A stretch of DNA of 37,065 nt, from positions 1 through 37,065 of the forward strand of contig JARFTV010000029.1 of the NCBI GenBank assembly GCA_029289325.1, written 5' to 3'. Source of the DNA: Alphaproteobacteria bacterium. Its GTDB lineage: Bacteria > Pseudomonadota > Alphaproteobacteria > Rhodobacterales > Rhodobacteraceae. The translations under genes were made by a program, and so were the position numbers. This document shows, one piece after another, positions 15,893-23,809 of this stretch (position 1 is the first letter of the stretch; each line of letters opens with the position of its first letter). The notes below the pieces were generated by a model. It searched no databases, had not been told where the DNA came from, and worked only from the letters and a program-made list of their open reading frames with translations.

Positions 15893-16023
15893 ACCATAAC
15901 ACAAATCGCGCCTGATTCCAATCGCCGCGAAATCGCGCGCTGAAGTCTTAACGCATTGTATTATTTGCTTTTTTCATGCCGTCACTGATTCGTGGTCCAA
16001 GCCCGGACCGAATCGGTCGGCGG

Positions 16024-16362
16024 TCAGCCGCCGGAACCGGGGGCTTCCGAGAAATATTTCTCGCGCTTGTTCGGCTCTCCGTCCCGGTCTTCATAACCGG
16101 GCATCGGGTCCTTCTTCGTCACGATCACCGGCCACTGCACGGCGTACTTCCTGTTGAAGGAAACCCATTCCTCCATGTCCGGTTCCGTGTCCGGCCGAAT
16201 TGCGTCGGCAGGGCATTCCGGTTCGCAGACGCCGCAGTCGATGCATTCATCCGGGTGGATGACCAGCATGTTCTCGCCTTCGTAGAAGCAGTCGACCGGG
16301 CAGACCTCGACGCAGTCGGTGTATTTGCAGGCGATGCAGTTGTCGATGACGACATAGGTCAT
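16024..16362 (-). CDS. fdxA: 7Fe ferredoxin FdxA
   Basis: 112 residues with nine cysteines in the pattern of seven-iron ferredoxins. C9, C17 and C50 should hold the [3Fe-4S] cluster and C21, C40, C43 and C46 the [4Fe-4S] cluster (CxxCxxxxCxxxCPxxC, then [12 protein letters not shown]). The tail [15 protein letters not shown] is typical of FdxA. It is a soluble low-potential electron carrier; the partner is not indicated. The start at 16362 is fixed by the family N-terminus MTYVVIDNC. It follows the S4 gene by 52 bp on the same strand, so it may be the last gene of the TPR-helicase-S4 transcription unit or have its own promoter. Confidence 0.95.
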   Translation of the reverse strand: MTYVVIDNCIACKYTDCVEVCPVDCFYEGENMLVIHPDECIDCGVCEPECPADAIRPDTEPDMEEWVSFNRKYAVQWPVIVTKKDPMPGYEDRDGEPNKREKYFSEAPGSGG

Positions 16363-16414
16363 GGGAGTGCCCCGAAGCGGATCGTTTGCATGCCAGTTAG
16401 GCCATGCGCGCGGA

Positions 16415-16735
16415 TCATTCAAGCGGCTCTGGCGTCGCGGGCGGGTCGAGGTCCAGATAAAGCCCCTGCGCCTCGGTCGCGGGGCCGCGTCGATGGCCAA
16501 GGGCGGTGATGCGGACCAGGCGGATCCGCTGGCCCTGCGGAAAGGTAAGGGTGTCGCCCTCGGCCACGTCGCGGCCGGGGCGCGAGATGCGGGTGCCGTT
16601 CACACGGACATGACCCGCCTCGATCACCTCGGCCGCAAGGCTGCGCGACTTGAAGAACCGCGCCTGCCAGAGCCATTTGTCCAGCCGCAGCCGAGGGGCG
16701 GCATTGGGGTCAGGCTTGCCGGAGGGCCCGCCCAA
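16415..16735 (-). CDS. S4-domain RNA-binding protein (Hsp15/RqcP-like)
   Basis: 106 residues. An S4 fold spans about residues 16-65: [20 protein letters not shown], then [19 protein letters not shown] and EGDTLTF. Hsp15 (HslR) binds 50S subunits with trapped peptidyl-tRNA, and the Gram-positive relative RqcP works in ribosome rescue. The start is TTG at 16735, directly after the TGA of the helicase gene, with AAGG 5 nt upstream; there is no ATG or GTG upstream of the conserved segment. The two genes are therefore coupled. Confidence 0.88.
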   Translation of the reverse strand: MGGPSGKPDPNAAPRLRLDKWLWQARFFKSRSLAAEVIEAGHVRVNGTRISRPGRDVAEGDTLTFPQGQRIRLVRITALGHRRGPATEAQGLYLDLDPPATPEPLE

Positions 16736-19576
16736 TCAGACCTTGCCCTTGAGCGCCAGCAGCGCGGCGAAGGGGTTGTCCGGGTCGATCGGCTTTTCCG
16801 CGCGGGGCGGGCGGGCCTCGAACGACTTCTGCCGGTCGTCGCGCGGAGGCTTGCCCTTGCCGTGGTCGCGGCGGTCGCCCTTGGGACGGTCGTGCTTCGG
16901 CCGGTCGCCCTGCGGAGCCTGGCCTTCGCGACGGGGACGGTCGCCGCGCGGGGTGCGGGCTTCGCCTTCCTTCCGCTCGGGCCGGGGGCCGCGCTCGGGC
17001 CGCTGGTGGCGCGGCTTCGGCGCCCAGGTGAAGGTGTAGAACACCTCCATCTCGGGCGCGGCGGCTTCTGCTTCCGGCTCGGGCGTCGGGGCGAGGATCG
17101 AGACTTCTTCGGGGATCGGCACGCCGGCGGCAATGGCGGCGGCGGCTTCCTCGGAGATTTCGGGGGCCTTCGGCGCCTCTACCGCCTTCACCTTGGGCCG
17201 TTCGCCCTTCTCGCCCTTGTAGCCGAGGCCGGCCATCAGATCGGCGAACTGGTCAAGCGTCATGCCGGTGATCGACAGCATGTCGGGCGTAGCCTCGAAC
17301 CCGGCGCGCGAATCCTTCTGGCGCAGGATGTCGGCAAGACGCTCCAGCATGTCGATGCGGATCGCCCGCGACCCGGCGGGGTGGTAGCCGGCCAGGGTGT
17401 AATGCTGTTTCGGCACGTCCTGGACGTTGGGGATCGTCACCAGGCCCGGCGGCGGGGATTCGGGGAATTCCTGCAGACCGTTCCACAGCGACCACAGCAC
17501 CAGCCGCAGACGGGTCGGCGCGGGCTTCAGAAGGGCGGGCAGGAAGATGGTGAACTGACCAAAGCGGACGCCATGCTTGCGCAGGGCGCCACGCGCGTCC
17601 TGATCCAGCTCCTTGACCTCGGTGGCCACGGCATCGCGGGGCAGGACCCCCATCGCCTCGCTCAGCCGGAAGGCGAAGCCGCGGGCAAGGCCGGTCAGGG
17701 TCTCGTCGCGGGACATGTTCAGCAGCGGCTCGAACTGGGCCGCGACCTTGCGGTCGATAAAGTGCTGCAGGCGGCGGCGGACCTTTTCGGCGACCTCCGG
17801 GCCGGCTTCCTCATCCACGAAAGCCTCGACGCCGGGTTTCGCGGGCTCGGATCCCTTGACCAGCTTGCCCACCGCATTGGTGCCCCACATCAGGCCACCC
17901 TGTTCGGTGAAGTCCAGCTCGGTGTCCGGCGCATTGTAGAAGCGGTCGGCGCGCAGGTGGAATTCAGGCTTCAGCGCCTGCAATGCCGCCTGAGCCAGCG
18001 TCCGCGCCGCATCGGGCGTGGCCGAGGCATCCTGGCGGAAGCGGAACCCCTCCAGCTTCCCGGCGAATTCGCCTTCGACCGTCACTTCGCCCTTGTCGTT
18101 CACTTCGGCCACCAGAGCCTCCTTCTGCTTCAACCGGCGAAGGAGGACGCTCGTCCGCCGGTCAACAAATCGTTGCGTCAGCGCCGCGTGAAGCGCGTCC
18201 GACAGGCGGTCTTCTACAGCGCGGGTTTCCTCGCGCCAATGGCTTTCGTCTTCGACCCAGTTTTTCCGCTGAGTGACATAGGTCCAGGTGCGGATATAGG
18301 CCAGGCGGCGCGAGAGCGTGTCGATGTCGCCCTCGGTCTTGTCGATGCGCTGGATGGCCTTGGCCAGCCAGTCCGAGGGAATCCGCCCTCCACCAAGGCC
18401 GCGGCCGACCAGAAACTCGAAGATCCGGGTCAAAAGCGTGGTATGTTCCGCCCCGGACGAGGACCGGAAATCGGGAATCCGGCACACGTCCCACAGCAGC
18501 TGGACCCGTTTCGGCTCGGTCAGGCGGTCCTGCACCTCGGGGAGCGCGGCCAGCGCCTTCAGCGCCAGAAGATCGTCGGCATCCCGCGCTCGGGTCAGCC
18601 ATTCGTTGGACGTCGGTTCTTCCAGACTGCGGATCAGCCGCTCGGCACTGCCAAAATCCAGCGATTCGTTGCGCCAGTGGAGCTTCTTCACCGGGGCGAA
18701 GCGGTGGGTCTCGATCGCTTCGACAAGATCCTCGTCAAAGGGCCGCGCCTCGCCGGTGACCCCGAAGGTCCCGTCCTCGGTGTGCCGCCCGGCGCGGCCG
18801 GCGATCTGGGCCAGTTCGTGCGGGAAAAGCGGGCGCATCCGGCGGCCGTCGAACTTGGCGGTGGCCGAAAACGCCGCGTGCTTGATGTCGAGGTTCAGCC
18901 CCATGCCGATGGCATCCGTCGCCACCAGATAATCCACGTCGCCGTTCTGATAGAGCGCGACCTGAGCGTTCCGGGTGCGCGGTGACAGCGCCCCCATCAC
19001 CACGGCGCAGCCGCCCTTCTGGCGGCGGATCAGTTCGGCGATGGCATATACATTTTCAACCGAAAAGCCGACGATCGCACTTCTGGGCGGCATCCGGCTT
19101 ATCTTTTTCGAACCTGTGTAGCTCAGCGTCGACATCCGGTCGCGCCGCAGGAAGGTGACATGCGGCACAAGGCCCGCGATGGCCCCCCGCATCGTGTCCG
19201 AACCGAGGAACAGCGTCTCATGCAGGCCCCGTGCCCGCAGCAGGCGGTCGGTGAAGACATGGCCACGGTCGGCGTCTGCGCAAAGCTGGATCTCGTCCAC
19301 CGCGACGAAATCGGCTCCGATCTCCAGCGGCATCGCTTCGGTCGTGCAGACCCAGTATTGCGTGCGGTCGGGCACGATCCGCTCTTCTCCGGTGACCAGC
19401 GCCACGACCGAGGGGCCGACACGGGCGACGATGCGGTCATAGACCTCGCGCGCAAGCAGGCGCAGCGGCAGGCCGATCACGCCAGTCCGGTGGGCGAGCA
19501 TCCGCTCGATCGCGTGGTGGGTCTTGCCCGTGTTCGTCGGTCCAAGGACCGCCGTCACCCGGCGCGGGGCGTCCAT
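16736..19576 (-). CDS. SUV3-type DExH helicase
   Basis: 946 residues. Motif I GPTNTGKTH lies at residues 12-20 and motif II VDEIQL at 93-98. The helicase C-terminal domain has VATDAIGMGLNLD and motif VI HELAQIAGRAGRH. This matches SUV3/MgpS-type superfamily 2 helicases, which are RNA or RNA/DNA helicases; mitochondrial SUV3 works with RNA decay enzymes. The C-terminal part from about residue 800 is acidic, then becomes a low-complexity Arg/Lys/Pro/Gly/Asp tail (repeats of the type PRGDRPRR, KHDRPKGDRRDHGKG), likely disordered and RNA-binding. AGGAG lies 7 nt upstream of the ATG, inside the end of the TPR gene (1-nt gap). It is coupled to the S4 gene downstream. Confidence 0.92.
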   Translation of the reverse strand: MDAPRRVTAVLGPTNTGKTHHAIERMLAHRTGVIGLPLRLLAREVYDRIVARVGPSVVALVTGEERIVPDRTQYWVCTTEAMPLEIGADFVAVDEIQLCADADRGHVFTDRLLRARGLHETLFLGSDTMRGAIAGLVPHVTFLRRDRMSTLSYTGSKKISRMPPRSAIVGFSVENVYAIAELIRRQKGGCAVVMGALSPRTRNAQVALYQNGDVDYLVATDAIGMGLNLDIKHAAFSATAKFDGRRMRPLFPHELAQIAGRAGRHTEDGTFGVTGEARPFDEDLVEAIETHRFAPVKKLHWRNESLDFGSAERLIRSLEEPTSNEWLTRARDADDLLALKALAALPEVQDRLTEPKRVQLLWDVCRIPDFRSSSGAEHTTLLTRIFEFLVGRGLGGGRIPSDWLAKAIQRIDKTEGDIDTLSRRLAYIRTWTYVTQRKNWVEDESHWREETRAVEDRLSDALHAALTQRFVDRRTSVLLRRLKQKEALVAEVNDKGEVTVEGEFAGKLEGFRFRQDASATPDAARTLAQAALQALKPEFHLRADRFYNAPDTELDFTEQGGLMWGTNAVGKLVKGSEPAKPGVEAFVDEEAGPEVAEKVRRRLQHFIDRKVAAQFEPLLNMSRDETLTGLARGFAFRLSEAMGVLPRDAVATEVKELDQDARGALRKHGVRFGQFTIFLPALLKPAPTRLRLVLWSLWNGLQEFPESPPPGLVTIPNVQDVPKQHYTLAGYHPAGSRAIRIDMLERLADILRQKDSRAGFEATPDMLSITGMTLDQFADLMAGLGYKGEKGERPKVKAVEAPKAPEISEEAAAAIAAGVPIPEEVSILAPTPEPEAEAAAPEMEVFYTFTWAPKPRHQRPERGPRPERKEGEARTPRGDRPRREGQAPQGDRPKHDRPKGDRRDHGKGKPPRDDRQKSFEARPPRAEKPIDPDNPFAALLALKGKV

Positions 19577-19577
19577 C

Positions 19578-20141
19578 TTAAAGCTCCTGACCCTTCTCCT
19601 GGGCCTCAAGCCGCTGAATGGCCTCGGCGACGCCGTTCAGATGCGGGTGAATCTGTTGCGCCGCCCGATAGGCCGCGAGCGCCTTTTGCGGGTTGCCGCT
19701 TTCCTCCAGCATCGCGGCCAACCCGACCAGCGCGCCGAAATGCCGGGGGTTCAGCGTCAGGACCTGACCGATATCGGCCAGCGAGGGGCCGAACTCTCCG
19801 GCCTGGTAATAGGCCGTGGCACGCGCGTTCCAGCCCTCGGCAAAGGCGGGGTCATGGTCGATCACCGCGGTGAAATGCGCGATGGCCTGCGCGGTATCGC
19901 CGAGACTCATCGCATCCCGACCGCGCTGCAGCAGCAGATCCAGCGCCGGAGAGCCGGATTTCGACCATTCGATCCAGATTTCCCGCTCGATCCTGCTGGC
20001 CTCACCCTCGCCAGCGGATCCAAGCCGTTCGAAAAGGCCATCCAGCTTGGCGGTATCCTCGGCCGCAGCAACCGCGCAAGTCAGGAAAAGCGGCAGAAGT
20101 GCCGCAACGATACGATTGAGAATGGCGGCCCGGATACCCAT
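19578..20141 (-). CDS. Exported TPR protein
   Basis: 187 residues. A signal peptide (about residues 1-27, ending AVAAAED) is followed by tetratricopeptide repeats (GDTAQAIAHFTAVIDHDPAFAEGWNARATAYYQAGEF, in the middle; LNPRHFGALVGLAAMLEESG). It is likely periplasmic, with a scaffolding or protein-interaction role. Its stop lies 1 nt before the helicase ATG, so the two are co-transcribed even though the helicase is cytosolic. It diverges from the SCP2 gene across 64 bp. Confidence 0.85.
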   Translation of the reverse strand: MGIRAAILNRIVAALLPLFLTCAVAAAEDTAKLDGLFERLGSAGEGEASRIEREIWIEWSKSGSPALDLLLQRGRDAMSLGDTAQAIAHFTAVIDHDPAFAEGWNARATAYYQAGEFGPSLADIGQVLTLNPRHFGALVGLAAMLEESGNPQKALAAYRAAQQIHPHLNGVAEAIQRLEAQEKGQEL

Positions 20142-20205
20142 AACAGGAAAGTAATCGATCCACGCCAGAATGCCAGTGGGCGAGGGTCACGAAGGAGAGA
20201 CTTGC

Positions 20206-20493
20206 ATGAGCGAAATGATTGATGCGGCGGTCAGGGCGCTGTCGGCCAAGCTGTCGGGCGGATATGACGGGGTGGCGAAGTTCGTCATCCCGGGGGAGGG
20301 CGCGATCATGCTGGACGGGCAGGGCGTCCGCGCCGGGGATGAAGAGGCCGAGGTGACGCTGACGGCCGAGGCCGATGTCTTCCGCGCGATCCTCGACGGC
20401 AACATGAACCCCACGATGGCCTTCATGACCGGCAAGCTGAAGGTCGACGGCTCGATGGGCCAGGCGATGAAGCTGGGCGCGGTCCTGGGGTGA
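20206..20493 (+). CDS. SCP2 sterol-binding domain protein
   Basis: 95 residues, a single SCP2 domain: VAKFVIPGEGAIMLDGQGV, then ADVFRAILDGNMNPTMAFMTGKLKVDGSMGQAMKLG. The MAFMTGKLKVDGxMGxAMKL segment is the family signature. These small proteins bind lipids or acyl-CoA-like ligands. AAGGAG lies 8 nt upstream of the ATG at 20206; the ATG at 20170 has no such site. Its TGA overlaps the GTG start of the next gene, so the two form an operon and may act together on lipids. Confidence 0.92.
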   Translation: MSEMIDAAVRALSAKLSGGYDGVAKFVIPGEGAIMLDGQGVRAGDEEAEVTLTAEADVFRAILDGNMNPTMAFMTGKLKVDGSMGQAMKLGAVLG

Positions 20494-21403
20494 CGCCGGC
20501 GCCGTTCCATGCCGCGCTTGCCGATGGCCCGGCGGGGCGCAATCGGGCAAGGCGCGGATCCGGCTGGCCTGGTGGCCGGAAGGGGCGAGGGGGACGGTGT
20601 TCCTCCTGCCCGGCCGCACCGAATGCGTGGAGAAATACGGCCGCGCGGCTGCGGATCTCGCGGCGCGGGGCTATGCCACGGCGACGATCGACTGGCGGGG
20701 CCAGGGTCTTGCCGACAGGGCCCTGCCGGACCGGATGGCGGGTCATGTCGAGGATTTCGCCGAATACCAGCAGGACCTGAACGTGATGGCGGACGCGGTC
20801 CGCCGGGCAGGCTTGCCGGAACCGTGGTATCTGATGGCCCATTCCATGGGCGGCTGCATCGGCCTGCGCGCCCTGATGCGCGGGCTGCCGTTCCGCGCGG
20901 CCGTGTTCTCGGCCCCGATGTGGGGGATCTCGATGGCGGCCTGGCTGCGGCCGGTGGCGACGGTGGTCGCGGCGCTTTCTGGCCCCTTCCGCTATGCGCA
21001 CCGCTATGCGCCGACCACGGGGGGTGAGGCCTATCTCCTGACCAACCCGTTCGAAGGCAATGTCCTGACCACCGATCGCGAAATGTGGGATTACATGGTC
21101 CGCCAGTTGCGCGAGGTGCCCGACCTTGCGCTGGCGGGGCCGTCGATCGCCTGGCTCCGGGCGGCGCTGCGGGAATGCACTGCGCTGGCGCGGCAGAAGG
21201 CCCCGGATGTCCCGGCGATCTGTGCGCTGGGGACGGCGGAGAAGGTGGTGGACGTGGCCCCGGTGCATCTGCGGATGGCGTCCTGGGCGAAGGGCGAGTT
21301 GGATCTCTATCCGGGGGCGGAGCACGAGATCATGATGGAAGGCCCGGCGGCGCGGAAAAGGTTCTTCGACCGGGCCGCCGCGCTTTACGACGCGCATCGC
21401 TGA
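20490..21403 (+). pseudogene. Lysophospholipase-type alpha/beta hydrolase with an apparent 5' frameshift
   Basis: The main frame (20597-21403, 268 residues) holds FLLPGRTECVEKYGRAAADL, the nucleophile elbow AHSMGG and the late His in PGAEHEIMMEG, as in PldB/monoglyceride-lipase-like enzymes. Coding similarity continues upstream in this frame (RIRLAWWPEGARGTV, from about 20555), but there is no ATG, GTG or TTG there before 20490. The proper start is GTG at 20490, overlapping the SCP2 stop, and reads VTPAPFHAALADGPAG in another frame. The two pieces join only with a frame change between about 20520 and 20550, where the protein also looks several residues short. Either a small deletion has broken the gene or the sequence has an error. 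If translated from GTG 20597 it would lack its first strands. Confidence 0.75.
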
Positions 21404-21415
21404 CCCTGCGGGGGT

Positions 21416-21478
21416 GGTGGGCGCATCGCCCACCCTACCGGGGCAGGGCGTAGGGTGGGCGATATCGCCCACCCTACC
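21416..21478. repeat. Double GTAGG-type palindrome between convergent genes
   Basis: First unit: GGTGGGCG-CAT-CGCCCACC (21416-21434). Second: a perfect 28-bp palindrome with 14-bp arms (GTAGGGTGGGCGAT and its complement) at 21450-21477. The 15-mer ATCGCCCACCCTACC occurs at both 21425 and 21464. It fills the 82-bp gap between the hydrolase and the channel gene and probably ends transcription from both sides. Confidence 0.7.
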
Positions 21479-21485
21479 CACACGC

Positions 21486-22259
21486 TCAGCCGCGGCCGTC
21501 CAGCTTGCGTTCGATCTCTGCCAGACGGGCCAGCACCTTGTCCTCGAACACCTGCGCCTCCCCGCGCGTTTCCTCCGAAGCCGCCTCCTGCATCGAATTG
21601 ACGATCAGGCCGACGATCAGGTTCATCACCGCGAAGGTCGTCATCAGGATGAAGGGCACGAAGAAGGCCCAGGCATGGGGATAGACCTCCATCACCGGGC
21701 GGACGATCCCCATCGACCAGCTTTCCAGCGTCATGATCTGGAACAGTGAATAGGCGCTGGCCCCAAGGCTGCCGAACCATTCCGGGAAGCTCACCGCGAA
21801 GAGCTTGGTCGCGATCACCGCCGCGATGTAATAGATCAGCAGGATAAGCAGGAAGACCGACCCCATCCCCGGCAGGGCGCGGCCCAGCCCGTCGACCACC
21901 CGTCGCAGGCTTGGCGTGACCGAGACCACGCGCAGCACCCGCAGGATGCGCAGCGCCCGCAGGACCGAAAAGCCCGCCCCTGCCGGGACCAGCGAGATGC
22001 CGACGATCACGAAATCAAAGACGTTCCAGCCATTGCGGAAGAAGCGCAGGCCCTGCGCGTAGAGCCGGGCAGTCAGTTCGACCACGAAGATCGCCAGACA
22101 GGCCCGGTCCACGACGCGCAGAAGGCCCCCCGCCTGCTCCATCGCCGGGGGGAAGGTCTCAAGCCCCAGGGTCACGGCATTGATCAGGATCACGGCGATC
22201 AGGAAGCGGGTGACGAGGGGGCGGTCCAGGAACAGTCCGACGGCGGGGCGGCTAAGCAT
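21486..22259 (-). CDS. Voltage-gated sodium channel (NaChBac/BacNav family)
   Basis: 257 residues, one six-helix subunit of a homotetrameric channel. S1-S3 fall in about residues 15-92. S4 has arginines every third position, R101, R104, R107 and R110 (LRALRILRVLRVV). S5 is at about 133-155, and the selectivity filter T177-L-E-S-W-S182 is the NavAb/NaChBac type. S6 is FILMTTFAVMNLIVGLIVNSM at about 203-223. A C-terminal coiled coil follows (VFEDKVLARLAEIERKL), as in BacNav channels. The start at 22259 (ATG, AGAAGG 5-8 nt upstream) is preferred over an in-frame TTG at 22274. No obvious partner gene is adjacent. Confidence 0.93.
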   Translation of the reverse strand: MLSRPAVGLFLDRPLVTRFLIAVILINAVTLGLETFPPAMEQAGGLLRVVDRACLAIFVVELTARLYAQGLRFFRNGWNVFDFVIVGISLVPAGAGFSVLRALRILRVLRVVSVTPSLRRVVDGLGRALPGMGSVFLLILLIYYIAAVIATKLFAVSFPEWFGSLGASAYSLFQIMTLESWSMGIVRPVMEVYPHAWAFFVPFILMTTFAVMNLIVGLIVNSMQEAASEETRGEAQVFEDKVLARLAEIERKLDGRG

Positions 22260-22370
22260 GATGGCCTTCTGCAAGGTTGCGTTCCGCCCGCATATGGCGC
22301 TTGCCCGGCCGGACGTCCAGCCCCGGTCCCCGGCGGAGATCGGTAAGATTGAAGCCTGCGGCGGGCCGCG

Positions 22371-22796
22371 CTAGTCGTCCGTCCGACAGGTCTTGCAGGG
22401 CACGTCTGCGGTCCGGTCGCGGACGAATTCCAGCGCCCGGCCCTCGGGCCCCGTCAGGATCAGGGTGTTCTCCCCGTCCATCTCGGTCCGGGTCATCAGC
22501 GCCAGGACCGAAAAGAAGGCCCGCTCCTCGGCCAGCCGGTCGCAGGCCATGCGGGTTGCGCGGATCCCCCGCAGGGTCAGGTCGGGCAGGGTCGCCGCAT
22601 TGCCGCTGGACCAGCTGTTGCACGGCGCCTTGCCGCCAAGGGTGCCGTCGGCCTCGATCCGCAGGCTGGCGGGATAGTCGACGACCGCTCCATCAACCGC
22701 CAGCAACTGCCAGTCGATCCCGACCGGATCGGGCGACACGGCGCAGGCCGAGGTCGTGGTCACGGCAAGCAGGGCGGCAAGGGACAAACGGCGCAT
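22371..22796 (-). CDS. META-domain lipoprotein (HslJ-like)
   Basis: 141 residues. A signal with the lipobox TTSAC puts Cys18 at the membrane anchor. The META/HslJ-type domain follows: W-x-L-x-A-V-D-G near the start, GTLGGKAPCNSWSSG (the usual G-x-x-G-C-N segment), RMACDRLAEERAFFSVL, and ENTLILTGPEGRALEFVR. HslJ relatives are linked to heat and novobiocin stress; the function here is unknown. Cys residues in PCN and RMAC, plus CKTC at the end, may form disulfides. It ends about 110 bp from the channel gene on the same strand. Confidence 0.85.
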   Translation of the reverse strand: MRRLSLAALLAVTTTSACAVSPDPVGIDWQLLAVDGAVVDYPASLRIEADGTLGGKAPCNSWSSGNAATLPDLTLRGIRATRMACDRLAEERAFFSVLALMTRTEMDGENTLILTGPEGRALEFVRDRTADVPCKTCRTDD

Positions 22797-22837
22797 GTCA
22801 GGGACTCCACTGGGTTGATCTCCCTGACTTGGACGCG

Positions 22838-23308
22838 TCAGAAGGCCTCGGGCTTGGCCTCGCGTGCCATATGATCAAGGACGGCGTTGACGAATTTCGG
22901 TTCCTTGCCCTCGGGGAAGAAGGCCTTGGCCACGTCGACATATTCGGTGATGGCGACCTTGGGAGGGGTCGGCAGGTCCACGAGCTCCGCGCCTGCCGCC
23001 CGGAAGAGCGCGCGCAGCACCGGGTCGATCCGGTCGATCGGCCAGGCCGCGACCAGCGCGCGGTCGGTCATCTGGTCGATCTTGGCCTGCCAGTTCACCG
23101 CAGCCCCGACCACCGAGCGGAAGTGATCGACGTCGCCCTCGGCGAATTCGCCTTCCTCATAGGTCGCGCCGAAGCGGTGCGTCTCGAATTCGCGCGTCAC
23201 ACCCTCGACCGTCTGGCCCGAGCTTTCCATCTGGAACAGCGCCTGCACCGCGTAAAGCCGCGCGGCGGATTTCATCTGGCGCTTTGCCTGTCCCTTGTCC
23301 GATGTCAT
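22838..23308 (-). CDS. nusB: Transcription antitermination factor NusB
   Basis: 156 residues, all-helical NusB fold: SAARLYAVQALFQME at the N-terminus, WPIDRIDPVLRALFRAAGAEL in the middle, and PPKVAITEYVDVAKAFFPEGKEPKFVNAVLD near the end. NusB with NusE (S10) binds boxA RNA in rRNA antitermination. The ATG overlaps the ribH stop by 4 nt (ATGA), so the ribB-ribH-nusB order is one operon, a common bacterial arrangement. The earlier in-frame start at 23344 lies inside ribH and is not needed. Confidence 0.95.
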   Translation of the reverse strand: MTSDKGQAKRQMKSAARLYAVQALFQMESSGQTVEGVTREFETHRFGATYEEGEFAEGDVDHFRSVVGAAVNWQAKIDQMTDRALVAAWPIDRIDPVLRALFRAAGAELVDLPTPPKVAITEYVDVAKAFFPEGKEPKFVNAVLDHMAREAKPEAF

Positions 23309-23805
23309 GCCCGGAAACCGATCCCCTTGGATTTCCCGGCCCATTTGCGCGAAAGCGCGATCAGGTGCAAGGCCGCCGCTGCGGCACCGCCGCCCTTGTT
23401 CTGCGCCGCGGGGTCCGCCCGCACCTCGGCCTGGGCGCGGTTTTCCACCGTCAGGATGCCATTGCCGATGCAGGCGCCCTGCAGGCCCAGCAGGCTGATC
23501 GCCCGGCTGGAATCATTGCAGACCGTGTCGTAATGCGTCGTCTCGCCCCGGATCACGCAGCCAAGCGCGACATAGCCGTCGTATTCCGCCAGCCGCTGGG
23601 CCATGGCGATGGCCGAGGGCACTTCCAGCGCGCCCGGCACCTCGACCAGATCGACTTCGGCTCCGCACTCGGCCGCCACCGCCCGCGCACCCGCGACCAG
23701 ATTGTCGGCGATGTCCTTGTAATAGGGCGCGACGACGATCAGCAACTTCACCGGCTTGTCGAAGCTTGGAAGCGGCAGGGTGTAGTGGCTTTCCGAACCG
23801 GCCAT
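23305..23805 (-). CDS. ribH: 6,7-dimethyl-8-ribityllumazine synthase
   Basis: 166 residues. It condenses 5-amino-6-ribitylaminouracil with 3,4-dihydroxy-2-butanone 4-phosphate. Signatures: VVAPYYKDIADNLVAGA, VPGALEVPSAI, and ALGCVIRGETTHYDTVCN with the catalytic His, then GILTVENRAQAEVRADP. AGGAG lies 7 nt upstream of the ATG, spanning the ribB stop 4 nt away. It feeds RibE, encoded 9 kb away in the window. Confidence 0.96.
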   Translation of the reverse strand: MAGSESHYTLPLPSFDKPVKLLIVVAPYYKDIADNLVAGARAVAAECGAEVDLVEVPGALEVPSAIAMAQRLAEYDGYVALGCVIRGETTHYDTVCNDSSRAISLLGLQGACIGNGILTVENRAQAEVRADPAAQNKGGGAAAAALHLIALSRKWAGKSKGIGFRA

Positions 23806-23809
23806 GGGC

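Noticed and set aside
16361-18985. 874-residue + strand open frame opposite the helicase
   Set aside because: The opposite strand carries all helicase motifs; this one is compositionally a shadow.
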